From Actinomycetota bacterium (GTDB lineage: Bacteria > Actinomycetota > Acidimicrobiia > Acidimicrobiales > JAFATL01): a DNA stretch of 18,846 nucleotides. Position 1 is the stretch's first letter; every line of letters starts with the position of its first letter. A program made the position numbers and the translations under genes. Below the pieces are notes generated by a model, which was given only the letters and a program-made list of their open reading frames with translations, made no database searches and had not been told where the DNA came from. Below are positions 7,435-16,037 of the stretch, piece after piece. The stretch spans positions 1 through 18,846 of the forward strand of contig JAFATL010000542.1 of the NCBI GenBank assembly GCA_019243975.1. Direction: 5' to 3'.

Positions 7435-7462
7435 TTGACTCTGGCGACGAGAGGCCTAGGGT
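7435..7462 (+). promoter_or_regulatory. Consensus housekeeping promoter, TTGACT-16-TAGGGT
   Basis: TTGACT (7435-7440) and TAGGGT (7457-7462) are 16 bp apart, close to the actinobacterial sigma70-type consensus, and form the best full promoter in the window. Transcription would start near 7469 and give a leader of about 45 bases containing AGGAGG (7503-7508) ahead of the small gene at 7514. Confidence 0.7.
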
Positions 7463-7513
7463 CGAGATGACCCCGATCTCGGCGCTGCGCTTGCAGCGTG
7501 AGAGGAGGCAGCC

Positions 7514-7711
7514 ATGTCGTTCCAATCCTGGAACCGTTCCGCCCGTCAGCAGCCGTTCGGCATGCAGGGCCCGCTCGACCAGTCCCGTCTCGACGAGTTC
7601 CTCCGCGCCGTCGGACAGCTCGACGTGCCGCCCACGTCGGCCGCGCATCTCGACGCGGCGGCGTCGACCCGTCGGCCCAACCTCAAGGGTGAGGGTCGAG
7701 AATCTCGTTGA
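7514..7711 (+). CDS. Small protein of unknown function (65 residues)
   Basis: A short gene supported by an excellent AGGAGG (7503-7508) five bases before its ATG and by a near-consensus promoter at 7435-7462. The product is hydrophilic, with no membrane segment and no cysteine. It begins MSFQSWNRSARQQPF, has a possible short helix around SRLDEFLRAVGQLDV, and ends in a basic tail. I recognise no family. Its last 29 bases overlap the 3' end of the convergent AttH-like gene. A strong promoter and ribosome site for so small a protein suggest high expression. The transcript could also act as an antisense RNA on the 3' end of the neighbour's mRNA. Confidence 0.6.
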   Translation: MSFQSWNRSARQQPFGMQGPLDQSRLDEFLRAVGQLDVPPTSAAHLDAAASTRRPNLKGEGRESR

Positions 7712-8774
7712 GGCCCGACGGCGCGTGCGGGCCGATGATGAGCTGCTCGAGGATGCCGATGCCTTCGGCACCGTCGTTCCGTGTCGCCCTCACGAGCGTC
7801 TGCACGTGCTGGTTGAACGGTGACATCTCGTCCTGTTCGGCTGTGACCAGCACGTCGTAGGCCCGCACGTCGTCGCCCACGTAGCACCCGTGGCCCCACT
7901 GGGGGTGGGTGTAGCCGATGCCCTGCATGTAGAAGTTGTAGAGCGGCGTCAGCGACACCGTGCGCGGGCCGCTCGGCAGCGCGAACCGCAGCTCGAAGTG
8001 CTCGGCGTGGCGCGTGCCCGACCGGTAGTGGAAGTCGTACTCGGCCGTGCCCTGCTCGACCGGCGTGTCGAGTGGGCCGGCCGGCGCCCACATAGCGCTG
8101 TGGTGCCACCGCCGGCCGTCCGGGTATTCGTTGACGTCGAACAGGTAGCCGCCGTCGTCGAAGTTGAGGGGCGCCCACAACCAGTAGAAGCCGGGCGGCG
8201 CTTCCATCGCACCGCCCTCGCGTTCCCCGATGGGACGCACACCCCACGAGCGATCCCGGGTGCCGAGCCAGTTGTCGTCGTCGACGGCGATGGACGCGCC
8301 GCCGGGCACGGTGATCGACCCCGACCACGTGCCGTTCTGCGTGAGCCGAGTGATGTCGAACACCGTGCGGTGGCCGGGGGCCCACAGGTAGTGCGGCTCC
8401 TCGAACAACGGGCAGCGGGCGGTGAACGTCACGTCGGCGCTGAAGCCGGACTCCGCGTCGTCGACCACCACCCGCAGCCGCCGCAGCGGCTCGACGATCT
8501 CCACGCGCACCGGGCCGACGCGCGTGTCGAGGCGGTCGTCGCCCAGCAGGCGCGACGCACGCACGTTGTGCTGCACGCCGTCGACGATGACGCTCATGGC
8601 GCCGTCCATGATGTTGCGCCCCGGATACACGCCGAACGCCACCGCGAAGTAGACGCTGGCATCGCGCGTGTAGCCGTTGAAGAAGAACCGGTCGTACAGG
8701 TTGCGCTCGGTGCCTGGATCGCGCACTGGCCGCGAGGTCTGGTGCAGCGGGTACTCGTCACCGGCCGTGATCAT
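7683..8774 (-). CDS. AttH/CrtC-like lipocalin-fold protein of unknown function
   Basis: This 363-residue protein resembles uncharacterised actinobacterial and proteobacterial proteins related to AttH and carotenoid 1,2-hydratase (CrtC). Features are the DRSWGVRP motif (174-181), GFYWLWAPLNFDDG (195-208), many aromatic residues and alternating beta-strand patterns. These proteins are double lipocalin-like barrels that bind or modify hydrophobic molecules; no reaction can be assigned here. There is no signal peptide, so it is likely cytosolic. I chose the ATG at 8774 (MITAGDEYPLHQ). The frame stays open to 9431, but that part is antisense to the divergent gene at 8800 and a TATGAT box lies just upstream of 8774. 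Its 3' end overlaps the small gene at 7514. Confidence 0.7.
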   Translation of the reverse strand: MITAGDEYPLHQTSRPVRDPGTERNLYDRFFFNGYTRDASVYFAVAFGVYPGRNIMDGAMSVIVDGVQHNVRASRLLGDDRLDTRVGPVRVEIVEPLRRLRVVVDDAESGFSADVTFTARCPLFEEPHYLWAPGHRTVFDITRLTQNGTWSGSITVPGGASIAVDDDNWLGTRDRSWGVRPIGEREGGAMEAPPGFYWLWAPLNFDDGGYLFDVNEYPDGRRWHHSAMWAPAGPLDTPVEQGTAEYDFHYRSGTRHAEHFELRFALPSGPRTVSLTPLYNFYMQGIGYTHPQWGHGCYVGDDVRAYDVLVTAEQDEMSPFNQHVQTLVRATRNDGAEGIGILEQLIIGPHAPSGLNEILDPHP

Positions 8775-8783
8775 GAGGTCGCG

Positions 8784-8793
8784 ATCATAGGAT
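8784..8793. promoter_or_regulatory. Overlapping divergent -10 boxes (bidirectional promoter)
   Basis: The ten bases ATCATAGGAT hold two -10-like hexamers: TAGGAT on the plus strand (8788-8793), six bases before the GTG at 8800, and TATGAT on the minus strand (8789 to 8784), nine bases before the ATG at 8774. They share two base pairs, so two RNA polymerases could not open them at once. Both genes would be leaderless or nearly so. No convincing -35 boxes are visible. Confidence 0.5.
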
Positions 8794-8799
8794 TCGGAC

Positions 8800-9495
8800 G
8801 TGGGGACCGGGCCTGACGTGCGCGCCGCGTGGTTCGACTTCGCCACCGCCGACGGCAGCTTTGGAGGATCCGTGCGGCTGGCGCGCGACGTCACCGGTGG
8901 GCGCGCCGTGTACTGGGCGTGTGTCGTCGGCGACGGCCGCCCGCTCGTCACCGTGCGCGACGACGAGGTGCCGTTGCCGCGCGGCACAAGCCTCGAAGTG
9001 CGCACGTCCGGCCTGTGGTCGGCCATGCACACCGAGACACCCGGTGAGCACTGGTCGGTTGGGTTGGAGGCATTCGCCCTGTCCCTCGACGACCCCACCG
9101 ACGCGTGGGCCGACGAGCGCGGCGACCTGGTGCCACTGGGCTTCGACCTGGAGTGGGAGGCGACGGCGCTCGGCACCACCGCGCAGCCGTGTCTCGTCAC
9201 GGGCGAAGTGCTCGTCGGCACCGAGCAGATCGAAGTCGAGGCGCGGGGCTGGCGGGGCGACGACCACGGCGTGCCCGACTGGGGCGGTTGGTCGCGCCGC
9301 ACCGGCCACTGGTCGGACGGCACGCCGCTGGCCAAGGCCGACGACGCCACCTGGACGCCGCTGCACGAGGCGCCGGTGTTGGCCGACGGGTTCAGGCTGC
9401 AGCGATCACTGTGCCGGCTCGACGGACCCACCGGGCGGCGTGGAGCCGGCTGGTGGGAACGTGTCCATCCCGTCGTCGGCGAACTCGTCGAGTAA
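8800..9495 (+). CDS. Conserved hypothetical protein, beta-rich, divergent partner of the AttH-like gene
   Basis: This 231-residue protein starts with WFDFATADGSFGGSVRLAR and continues with long beta-strand patterns and many tryptophans (WSAMHTETPGEHW, GFDLEWEA, a GWSRRTGHW stretch). I recall similar hypothetical proteins in actinobacteria but no function. The tryptophan and glycine pattern suggests it may share the lipocalin/AttH-like fold of its divergent neighbour, which would fit joint work on a lipid-like substrate; this is inference. There is no signal peptide or membrane segment. GTG at 8800 is chosen because TAGGAT lies six bases upstream; GTG at 8818 is an alternative. The last 90 bases overlap the convergent GNAT gene, an unusually long overlap. 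Confidence 0.65.
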   Translation: MGTGPDVRAAWFDFATADGSFGGSVRLARDVTGGRAVYWACVVGDGRPLVTVRDDEVPLPRGTSLEVRTSGLWSAMHTETPGEHWSVGLEAFALSLDDPTDAWADERGDLVPLGFDLEWEATALGTTAQPCLVTGEVLVGTEQIEVEARGWRGDDHGVPDWGGWSRRTGHWSDGTPLAKADDATWTPLHEAPVLADGFRLQRSLCRLDGPTGRRGAGWWERVHPVVGELVE

Positions 9496-9996
9496 CAGCT
9501 CGCCCCGCAGCACCCCCGGTTCGTCGACGACCATGTGCGCGCCCAACGCGCGCGCCAGGCCGATCATGGCGTCGTTGTCGGCGCGGATGTAGAGCACGAA
9601 CCGGTGGATGCCGTGCTTGCGGGCCACGTCGGCCAGGGCGACCACGAGCAGGATGCCGAGGCCGCGACCCTGGTGGTCGTCGACGACCGTGAACGCCGCC
9701 TCCGCCACTTCGGGGTCGTCGTGCAGCCGGATGTACCGGGCCACTCCCGCGCCCGGGTGGTCCGGCGAGTCGATGTCGAACACGACCCACGCGAAGTGAT
9801 CGACGTAGTCGATCTCGGTGAAGTAGCGCAGCTGTTCGTCGGTGAGTTGCTTGGTGTTGTTGAAGAACCGCGACATGCGCGACTGCGGCGACAGCCGCGC
9901 GAACCCGTCGATCAGTGTGTGCTTGTCGTCAGGCGTGATCGGCCGCAGCACGTACCGGCCGCCGTCGGCCAGCTGCACCGTCCGTGCCGGTTCCAC
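9406..9996 (-). CDS. GNAT N-acetyltransferase (Pat-like protein acetyltransferase domain)
   Basis: This 196-residue acetyltransferase has the acetyl-CoA loop VVDDHQGRGLG (Q109-G110-R111-G112-L113-G114). Its N-terminal part (LRPITPDDKHTLIDGF, LSPQSRMSRFF, LTDEQLRYFTEIDYVDHFAWV) is typical of the domain found in actinobacterial Pat-type protein lysine acetyltransferases. No cyclic-nucleotide domain is attached, so substrate and control are unknown. The frame is open to a GTG at 10026, but that codon lies inside the large palindrome at 10010-10073. I prefer the GTG at 9996, which starts the domain as MEPARTVQLADGGRYVLRPI. The last 20 or so residues (rich in Pro/Gly) run into the convergent gene at 8800 and look like a read-on tail. 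Confidence 0.82.
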   Translation of the reverse strand: MEPARTVQLADGGRYVLRPITPDDKHTLIDGFARLSPQSRMSRFFNNTKQLTDEQLRYFTEIDYVDHFAWVVFDIDSPDHPGAGVARYIRLHDDPEVAEAAFTVVDDHQGRGLGILLVVALADVARKHGIHRFVLYIRADNDAMIGLARALGAHMVVDEPGVLRGELLLDEFADDGMDTFPPAGSTPPGGSVEPAQ

Positions 9997-10009
9997 CCCG
10001 CCAGTCTGG

Positions 10010-10073
10010 CCTCTGCGTTCTGGCACCAGAATCGGGGGCCAGAGGCCCCGAATCTGGTGCCAGAACGCAGAGG
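10010..10073. repeat. 28-bp-arm palindrome with nested small palindromes
   Basis: The left arm 10010-10037 and right arm 10046-10073 are reverse complements at 27 of 28 positions (mismatch 10031/10052), with an 8-base loop. Each arm itself contains a smaller palindrome of the form TCTGG-N2-CCAGA (10019-10030 and 10053-10064), so cruciform or alternative hairpins are possible. It lies between two minus-strand genes, ending two bases before the stop codon region at 10075. No T-tract follows on either strand. It could be a terminator or processing hairpin, a dispersed palindromic repeat, or a MITE-like element. Confidence 0.85.
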
Positions 10074-10074
10074 G

Positions 10075-11391
10075 CTAGATGAGCGGGCGGATCGGGGGCG
10101 CGAAGGGCTGCAGCATGAACCGGCGTGTGGCAGGGTCGACGCCGCCGGTCACCGGGAGGCGGGCCGCCTTCTGGTACGCCGACATGGCGGCGACGGTTGC
10201 GTCGTCCCACATGCCGGTGTTGGGCACGAAGAAGCCCAGGCTGCTGAGCAGCGTCTGGTAGCCGCGGATCTGGTTGGCCGTGAACGGCGTGCCCGACACC
10301 GGGAGGGTGAACCAGGGCGCCGTCTGGATGGTGTCCCACGCGGGCTGATCGGCCGCCTGCCATGACCAGAACGACACCGCCGATGCACCCGTGTCGGCCG
10401 ATGCCCGCATGAAGCCGTTGAGCTCCGCCGGCGGCGGTACGCCCGGCTTGCCGCCTTCGGGGGCGCCGTCGTACGCCTGACCCACGGGCATGATCGGCTT
10501 GCCCAGCGTCTTGAGGATCGGCATCGCCTCGAGCACGTCGTGCACGGGGTCACGGTTGAGCCAGTAGACCATCGGCGCCACCGCGTCGAAGTGCTGCGCG
10601 ACCTCGGCGAAGGGATAGTCCTTCAGGTGCGGGTTGGGGCGGGGCACGGTGGCGATCAGCGGATAGTCGTTGCCGGCGAGCTGGCGCAGGAGCGTGCCGT
10701 AGGCGGTGCCGGTGGCGACGTTGATGTTGACGCCCTCGCGCCGCGTCTCGATGTCAGCGGTGAAGCCGTCGAGGCCCTGGCCGTTGGGCGTGCGGTAGGT
10801 GATCGCCTGCATCGCCCGGCCTACGTCGACGCGGTAGTCGTTGAGGTAGGGAAAGTCCCAGCCGTAGACGCGGATGCCGGCCGCGTGGGCGGCGGGCAGG
10901 ATCCGGTTGAGGACGCCTTGGGCGTAGAAGCCGTCCTTGGTCGAGCCAGTGCGGATGTAGAGGTGCGTCAGGCCGGCCAGCTGGGCCCGGTGGATGATGC
11001 CGGGCACGTTGCCGCCGTCACTGCGGTCGAAGTTGTAGATCCACATGCCCTTGCCCACGGGCAAGGCGCCCTTGATGGCGGGGACAGCCGGTCCCGGCGG
11101 CTGGGTGGTCGACGTGGCCGCCGCCTTCCAGCCCCGCTGGGCGACCTTCACCCGCGCCGGCTTCACGGCCGCCTTGGCTGTGCTCGGCGTCGTGGCCGGT
11201 GACGGCGCCGGCTCCCGCACGAGCGACGCGGCCGCCACCACGCCGATGCGCGGCCGGGCCAGGTGCGTGCCCGCGGTGGCGATCAGCAGCAGGGCCAGGA
11301 CCACCATGAGGACGCACGCCCCCATCAGTCCCGTCGCAACCGCGTGCTGCCAGGAACCAGTCAGTACGTCGTTTCGCCGTGTGGTGCTCAT
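10075..11391 (-). CDS. Membrane-anchored TIM-barrel (glycosidase-like) protein with peptidoglycan-binding domain
   Basis: A 438-residue envelope protein. A basic N-terminus (MSTTRRNDVL) precedes one membrane segment (about 17-41), so the rest should lie outside the membrane. An Ala/Pro/Thr/Lys-rich linker (about 52-105) follows. Residues 106-355 look like a TIM barrel of the glycoside-hydrolase-like kind, with GMWIYNFDRSDGG, IRVYGWDFPYLND, DGFTADIETR (a D-x-E carboxylate pair at a strand end) and AVAPMVYWLNR. The C-terminus (about 362-435, NQIRGYQTLLSSLGFF to GGVDPATRRFM) is a peptidoglycan-binding type 1 repeat. Together they suggest a wall-bound hydrolase or lytic enzyme acting on peptidoglycan or another wall glycan. 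Catalysis is not proven; the barrel could be only a binding module. Confidence 0.8.
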   Translation of the reverse strand: MSTTRRNDVLTGSWQHAVATGLMGACVLMVVLALLLIATAGTHLARPRIGVVAAASLVREPAPSPATTPSTAKAAVKPARVKVAQRGWKAAATSTTQPPGPAVPAIKGALPVGKGMWIYNFDRSDGGNVPGIIHRAQLAGLTHLYIRTGSTKDGFYAQGVLNRILPAAHAAGIRVYGWDFPYLNDYRVDVGRAMQAITYRTPNGQGLDGFTADIETRREGVNINVATGTAYGTLLRQLAGNDYPLIATVPRPNPHLKDYPFAEVAQHFDAVAPMVYWLNRDPVHDVLEAMPILKTLGKPIMPVGQAYDGAPEGGKPGVPPPAELNGFMRASADTGASAVSFWSWQAADQPAWDTIQTAPWFTLPVSGTPFTANQIRGYQTLLSSLGFFVPNTGMWDDATVAAMSAYQKAARLPVTGGVDPATRRFMLQPFAPPIRPLI

Positions 11392-11417
11392 CGCTCCCCA
11401 GGGGTGCTGCGTGCCCG

Positions 11418-11423
11418 ATTACA
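11418..11423 (-). promoter_or_regulatory. Possible -10 box of the wall-protein gene
   Basis: TGTAAT on the minus strand (11423 to 11418) lies 26 bases before the ATG at 11391, with GGGGAG just before the start. There is no good -35. The 157-base gap between this gene and sdhB (11392-11548) shows nothing else convincing; I see no strong hairpin with a T-tract after the sdhB stop. Confidence 0.3.
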
Positions 11424-11548
11424 ACCGCCGGCGGGATCTCACGCAGAGTGTTCGCTGAGGAGAGCCGCCGTTCCTACCCACACTACGAAACGACCAAACG
11501 AACGTTGCGCGGTTCTTGGGAGTTTTTCCTGGGAACGGGCTGAGCCAG

Positions 11549-12318
11549 CTACGGAGCGCTGGTGATATGTCCCTTTCGCTTCTTCCGCGGGGTCGCCAGC
11601 AGGTCGGCGTTGAGGCGGGTGATGGTGTCGAGGCCGATCTCCTTCGGGCACACGGCCGAGCACTCTCCGAGGTTGGTGCAGTTACCGAAGCCCATGGAGT
11701 CGTGGGCGGCCACCATCGAGCTGACCCGCTCGTACCGCTCGGGCTGGCCCTGGGGCAGCACGGCCAGGTGACTCACCTTGGCCGCCATGAACAACATGGC
11801 CGAGGCGTTGGGACAGGCGGCCACGCAGGCCCCGCAGCCAATGCACGCGGCGGAGTCCATGGCGTCGTCCGCGATGTCCTTCGACACGAGGATGCTGTTG
11901 GCCTCGGGCACCGACCCCGTGCTGGCGGAGATGAACCCGCCCCGCTGGATGATCTGGTCGAACGCCTGGCGGTCGACGACGAGGTCCTTGAGCGGTGTGA
12001 AGGCCTTGGCCCGCCACGGCTCGAGGGTGAGCTCGTCGCCGTCCTTGAAGTGGCGCATGTGCAGCTGGCACACGGTCGTGGCCGGCTCGGGTCCGTGGGC
12101 GATGCCGTTGATCACGAACCCGCACGTGCCGCAGATGCCCTCGCGGCAGTCACTGTCGAAGGCGATGGGGTCGTCGCCCGACGTCGCCAGCTTGTCGTTG
12201 ACCACGTCGAGCATCTCGAGGAACGACATGTCGGGGCTGACGTCGTCGGCGATGTACGTGACGAAGCGTCCGTCGGTGTCGGCGTTGGGCTGTCTCCACA
12301 CGTGGAGGGTCAGTCGCA

Positions 12319-12319
<1 letters not shown>
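11549..12319 (-). CDS. sdhB: Succinate dehydrogenase/fumarate reductase iron-sulfur subunit
   Basis: This 256-residue subunit carries electrons from the flavoprotein to the membrane quinone site. All cluster ligands are present: [2Fe-2S] C58, C63, C66 and C84 (CREGICGTC...C); the ferredoxin-like CIGCGACVAACP (C159, C162, C165, C169); and C214, C220 and C224 (CTNLGECSAVCP). By family rule, [4Fe-4S] uses C159, C162, C165 and C224, while [3Fe-4S] uses C169, C214 and C220. The start ATG at 12317-12319 shares its A with the sdhA stop (TAATG), which fixes the start; the open frame upstream is antisense noise. It is the last gene of sdhC-sdhA-sdhB. The basic tail PRKKRKGHITSAP is a little longer than usual. 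Confidence 0.96.
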
Positions 12320-14348
<2,029 letters not shown>

Positions 14349-14352
<4 letters not shown>

Positions 14353-15053
14353 GGGCGTACTCCCATCAGGACGGCGACGGGCACGCTGATGAACCCGATG
14401 AAGATCAATGCCGCGGTGGCCTGCGAGAAGCGGTAGAGGCTGCGGTTGGCCGACGGGCGGTTGATGCCGAGCGTCTGGGTCATGCTCCACACGCCGTGGT
14501 ACAGGTGCATGGCCAGCGCGGCCATGGCCGCGATGTAGACGATCGTCACGTACCAGAGCTTGAAGGCGTTGACGACGTTGGCGTACACGGCTTCCTTCAC
14601 GTAGTGGGGGCCGAGCGTGCCGGTCGTGAACTGCAGGATGTGGAACACGATGAACAGCCCCAGGGCGATGCCGCCCCACCGCATGGTGCGGCCCGCGACC
14701 GTCGCCTGCACCGGCGTCTTGGTGGCGTACTTGATGGGCCGGGCCGCGTGGCTGAGCCGCGTCAGCGACCACGCCGCCCAGATGTGCAGGAGCAGTGCCA
14801 GCAGCAGCACGCCCCGCTGGATCCACAGGTACATGCCGTGGAGGAGCAGCGGCTGGCCGATGGTGCGCAGCCACTTCGCATAGGAGTCGAAGTGCTCGGC
14901 GCCCGTGAAGAACTTGAGGTTGCCGATCATGTGCACCAGGACGAACAGGTAGAGCAGCGCGCCGGTGACAGCCATGATCACCTTGCGTCCGATGGTCGTC
15001 TGCGGGAGCGGCAACGACCTCGGGACGGTGGGGGGCGGCAGGGTCGTGGTCAT
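14349..15053 (-). CDS. sdhC: Succinate dehydrogenase cytochrome b subunit, single-polypeptide type
   Basis: This 234-residue membrane anchor of the b558 family has five predicted membrane segments (about 24-42, 78-98, 126-146, 166-187, 209-229). Histidines placed to bind two b hemes include H41, H72 or H90, H138 and H183/H186 (HLYHGVW). No sdhD follows, which fits the single-cytochrome di-heme type that reduces menaquinone in many Actinomycetota; quinone choice is inferred. ATG at 15053 is the start: MTTTLPPPTVP leads into the first helix, and TACGTT (-10-like) lies seven bases upstream with no clear Shine-Dalgarno site. The frame upstream is antisense to the LysR gene. The gene stop overlaps the sdhA start. 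Confidence 0.93.
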
Positions 15054-15060
15054 CGCCTTC

Positions 15061-15066
15061 AACGTA
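15061..15066 (-). promoter_or_regulatory. Predicted -10 box of the sdhCAB operon
   Basis: TACGTT on the minus strand ends seven bases before the sdhC ATG, so transcription would begin at or beside the A of the start codon (leaderless). No good -35 is present. The LysR-type operator at 15111-15125 lies about 45-60 bases upstream, a position suited to activation. Confidence 0.4.
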
Positions 15067-15110
15067 TCCCTGGCGGCTGAGACAGAAAAGACATCATCAG
15101 CCTTGTTTCG

Positions 15111-15125
15111 ATAGCCGTAGGCTAT
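15111..15125. promoter_or_regulatory. LysR-type operator, ATAGCC-N3-GGCTAT (T-N11-A)
   Basis: A perfect 6-bp-arm inverted repeat with a 3-base centre (GTA) contains the T-N11-A core (T15112 and A15124) of LysR-family binding sites. It lies between the divergent sdhC and LysR-type genes, 36 bases before the regulator's GTG. This is the classic arrangement for autoregulation and control of the divergent operon. Confidence 0.72.
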
Positions 15126-15161
15126 GACTGTCTCTCTATCTCTTGTCGGGGGGAGGTTCAG

Positions 15162-16037
15162 GTGCAGCTCCACCAGCTGGAGTACTTCGTGGCGGTGGCC
15201 CGCCAGCGCCACTTCACTCGGGCCGCGGGCGCCTTGCACGTGGCCCAGCCCTCGGTGAGCAAGCAGATCCGCAAGCTCGAGACCGAGCTGGGCACGCCCC
15301 TCTTCCACCGGATGAAGGGGAACGTGGTGCTCACGCCGGCGGGCGAGGTGCTGCTGCCGTGGGCCGAACGCATCCTCGGTGAGGTCGACGGGGCCCGGGC
15401 CGCGGTGGGGGAGTTGGGCGGCCTGCAGCGGGGTCGCCTCGCCATCGGCGCCACCCCGAGCCTGTGCACGATCCTGCTGCCACCGATCCTGTCGTCGTTC
15501 CACGCCACCTATCCCGGCATCGAGCTGGCGTTGCAGCAGGCCGGGTCGCGCGACCTGGTGCGCCAAGTGGAGGACGGCGCCCTCGACCTGGCCCTCGTCA
15601 TCCTCCCGGTCGAGTATCCGGTCATCGAGACGACGCCCCTGCTCGACGAGCCGCTCGTGCTGGCCACGCCCCCCGGCCACCCGCTGGCGCGGCGACGGTC
15701 GATCGCCGTCACCGACCTGCGCGGCGTGCCGTTGGTGATGTTCCGCGACGGCTACGACCTGCGCTCGGTCACCGAGGCGGCGTGCCGGCAGGCCGGCTTC
15801 GAGCCCACGTTCGCGTTGGAAGGCGGGGAGATGGACTCGGTGCTGCAGTTGGCGGCCTCCGGCATCGGCGCCGCAGTGGTGCCGGCCATGGTGGTGTCGC
15901 CCGGCGGCCCGTTGCGGGCCGTGCGTTTCTCCTCGCCCGGGCTCAGCCGCACGATCGGCATGGCCAACCGGCGCGACCGCCCGTTGTCGCGCGCGGCGCG
16001 CGCCTTCGCGTCAGCGCTCAGCGACGCGGTGGCGTGA
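15162..16037 (+). CDS. LysR-type transcriptional regulator, divergent from sdhCAB
   Basis: This 291-residue regulator has the N-terminal winged helix-turn-helix (about 1-60: LEYFVAVARQRHFTRAAGALHVAQPSVS-K-Q) followed by a linker helix and a two-lobed periplasmic-binding-like effector domain (GRLAIGATPSLCTILLP, GALDLALVI, VLQLAASGIGAAVVPAM). The GTG start has GGGAGG at 15151-15156, five bases upstream, so unlike its divergent neighbour it seems to have a normal leader. The T-N11-A palindrome at 15111-15125 is its probable site. The likely target is the sdhCAB operon, making it a candidate controller of succinate oxidation; the effector is unknown. Its last 20 bases overlap the 3' end of the convergent GH2 gene. 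Confidence 0.92.
   Translation: MQLHQLEYFVAVARQRHFTRAAGALHVAQPSVSKQIRKLETELGTPLFHRMKGNVVLTPAGEVLLPWAERILGEVDGARAAVGELGGLQRGRLAIGATPSLCTILLPPILSSFHATYPGIELALQQAGSRDLVRQVEDGALDLALVILPVEYPVIETTPLLDEPLVLATPPGHPLARRRSIAVTDLRGVPLVMFRDGYDLRSVTEAACRQAGFEPTFALEGGEMDSVLQLAASGIGAAVVPAMVVSPGGPLRAVRFSSPGLSRTIGMANRRDRPLSRAARAFASALSDAVA

Noticed and set aside
8775..9431. N-terminal extension of the AttH-like frame
   Set aside because: It is antisense to the gene at 8800, has random composition, and a -10 box sits directly before the ATG at 8774.
9997..10026. Upstream GTG start for the GNAT gene
   Set aside because: The codons fall inside the left arm of the large palindrome and add nothing resembling the family. 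The GTG at 9996 begins the domain correctly.
10010..10073. Standard intrinsic terminator
   Set aside because: The hairpin is much longer than usual, has nested palindromes, and no run of T follows on either strand.
11392..11548. A possible riboswitch in the leader of the peptidoglycan-binding protein gene, since c-di-AMP riboswitches control such genes in actinobacteria
   Set aside because: I could not find the conserved riboswitch core sequences, and the likely leader is only about 20 bases if TGTAAT is the -10.
15054..15680. N-terminal extension of the sdhC frame into the LysR-type gene
   Set aside because: It is antisense to a clear LysR-type gene. The cytochrome family starts at the MTTTLPPP methionine.
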